Of a stretch of 64,000 bases of DNA, positions 63,878 through 64,000 are shown piece by piece. The notes under the pieces were generated by a model, which saw nothing but the letters and a program-made list of their open reading frames with translations, was not told the origin of the DNA and did no database searches. Source of the stretch: Actinoalloteichus caeruleus DSM 43889 (lineage in GTDB: Bacteria; Actinomycetota; Actinomycetes; Mycobacteriales; Pseudonocardiaceae). The DNA is taken from contig NZ_AUBJ02000001.1 of the NCBI RefSeq assembly GCF_000429185.2, positions 4,774,001 through 4,838,000 on the forward strand. The letters are read 5' to 3'. A program made the position numbers and the translations under genes. How positions within the stretch are numbered: position 1 is the stretch's first letter; the number at the start of each line of letters is the position of its first letter.

Positions 63878-64000
63878 CCGGGCAGGACCAGGCGGAAACC
63901 TGGCTGAACGAGGCCGTCCACCGCGTCACCAGCGGTCCCACCGCCGTCCGCTCCCTCTTCCCGGCCGTCGGCCGGGAAGTCGGTCGAGCGGCGCTGAGAC
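63874..64000 (+). CDS. eboA: EboA domain protein (5' part only)
   Basis: The first 42 codons of a gene running off the right edge. The ATG at 63874 overlaps the eboE stop (ATGA) and has GGGAGGT upstream. The sequence contains SLFPAVGREVGR, which matches the N-terminal block of EboA-domain proteins (LFPAVGRxVGR), a family of unknown biochemical function. It is found only with ebo-type clusters. A TatD-like hydrolase and a phosphatase-type gene would be expected next. Confidence 0.85.
   Translation, partial: MTGQDQAETWLNEAVHRVTSGPTAVRSLFPAVGREVGRAALR

Overview
The window is chromosomal DNA from a very high-GC actinomycete. Dense GC3-rich codons, GTG starts, ATGA/GTGA stop-start overlaps, an Mrp antiporter operon, DUF3558, PPE-like and WXG-type proteins and YbaB proteins fit the Pseudonocardiales best; the family-level call is inference. 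No rRNA, tRNA, CRISPR array or insertion sequence was recognised.

Layout. The left edge carries sdhA(partial)-sdhD-sdhC on the minus strand. A plus-strand nucleoside uptake and salvage operon follows (1.7-9.0 kb): a BMP-type lipoprotein, a double ABC ATPase, two permeases, cytidine deaminase and thymidine phosphorylase. Further salvage genes are spread rightward: add (15.9 kb), deoC with two aldehyde dehydrogenase genes (25.8-29.2 kb), upp (29.4 kb), a purine nucleoside phosphorylase and a phospho-sugar mutase (41.8-44.3 kb). The backbone sdh, cdd, deoA, add, upp, pmmB, deoD matches the gene order recalled for Mycobacterium tuberculosis (Rv3307-Rv3319). Between these genes lie two modules resembling type VII secretion substrates (11.2-13.6 and 18.5-21.7 kb), a heptad-repeat coiled-coil gene, an internally duplicated acidic protein, a self-regulated ABC-2 exporter operon, a complete mrpABCDEFG operon (30.8-37.0 kb), a coenzyme-B12 acyl-CoA mutase large subunit and a receptor Ser/Thr kinase.

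From 44.8 kb the content changes to accessory functions: an orphan KilAC-type phage antirepressor, a ROK regulator, a VOC protein, then a second ROK regulator heading a sugar ABC transporter and Gfo/Idh oxidoreductase operon. Next is a 1664-residue secreted protein combining ThuA, glucose-dehydrogenase-like propeller, PKD, CBM6-like, DUF1080, OmpL47-like and FIMAH-like modules. The right edge holds the beginning of an ebo-type cluster: inositol-3-phosphate synthase, UbiA prenyltransferase, a sugar-isomerase TIM barrel and the start of eboA. This is the best candidate for an undescribed pathway. Here a myo-inositol-phosphate synthase stands where other ebo clusters carry a dehydroquinate-synthase-like cyclase, suggesting a prenylated cyclitol product (inference).

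Quality note. Five genes (DUF418, coiled-coil, YbaB, Ser/Thr kinase, UbiA) show reading-frame breaks at six places. Every break is repaired by adding one base, in most cases in a short G or C run. A systematic homopolymer under-call is the simplest explanation, so those genes are annotated with repaired extents.
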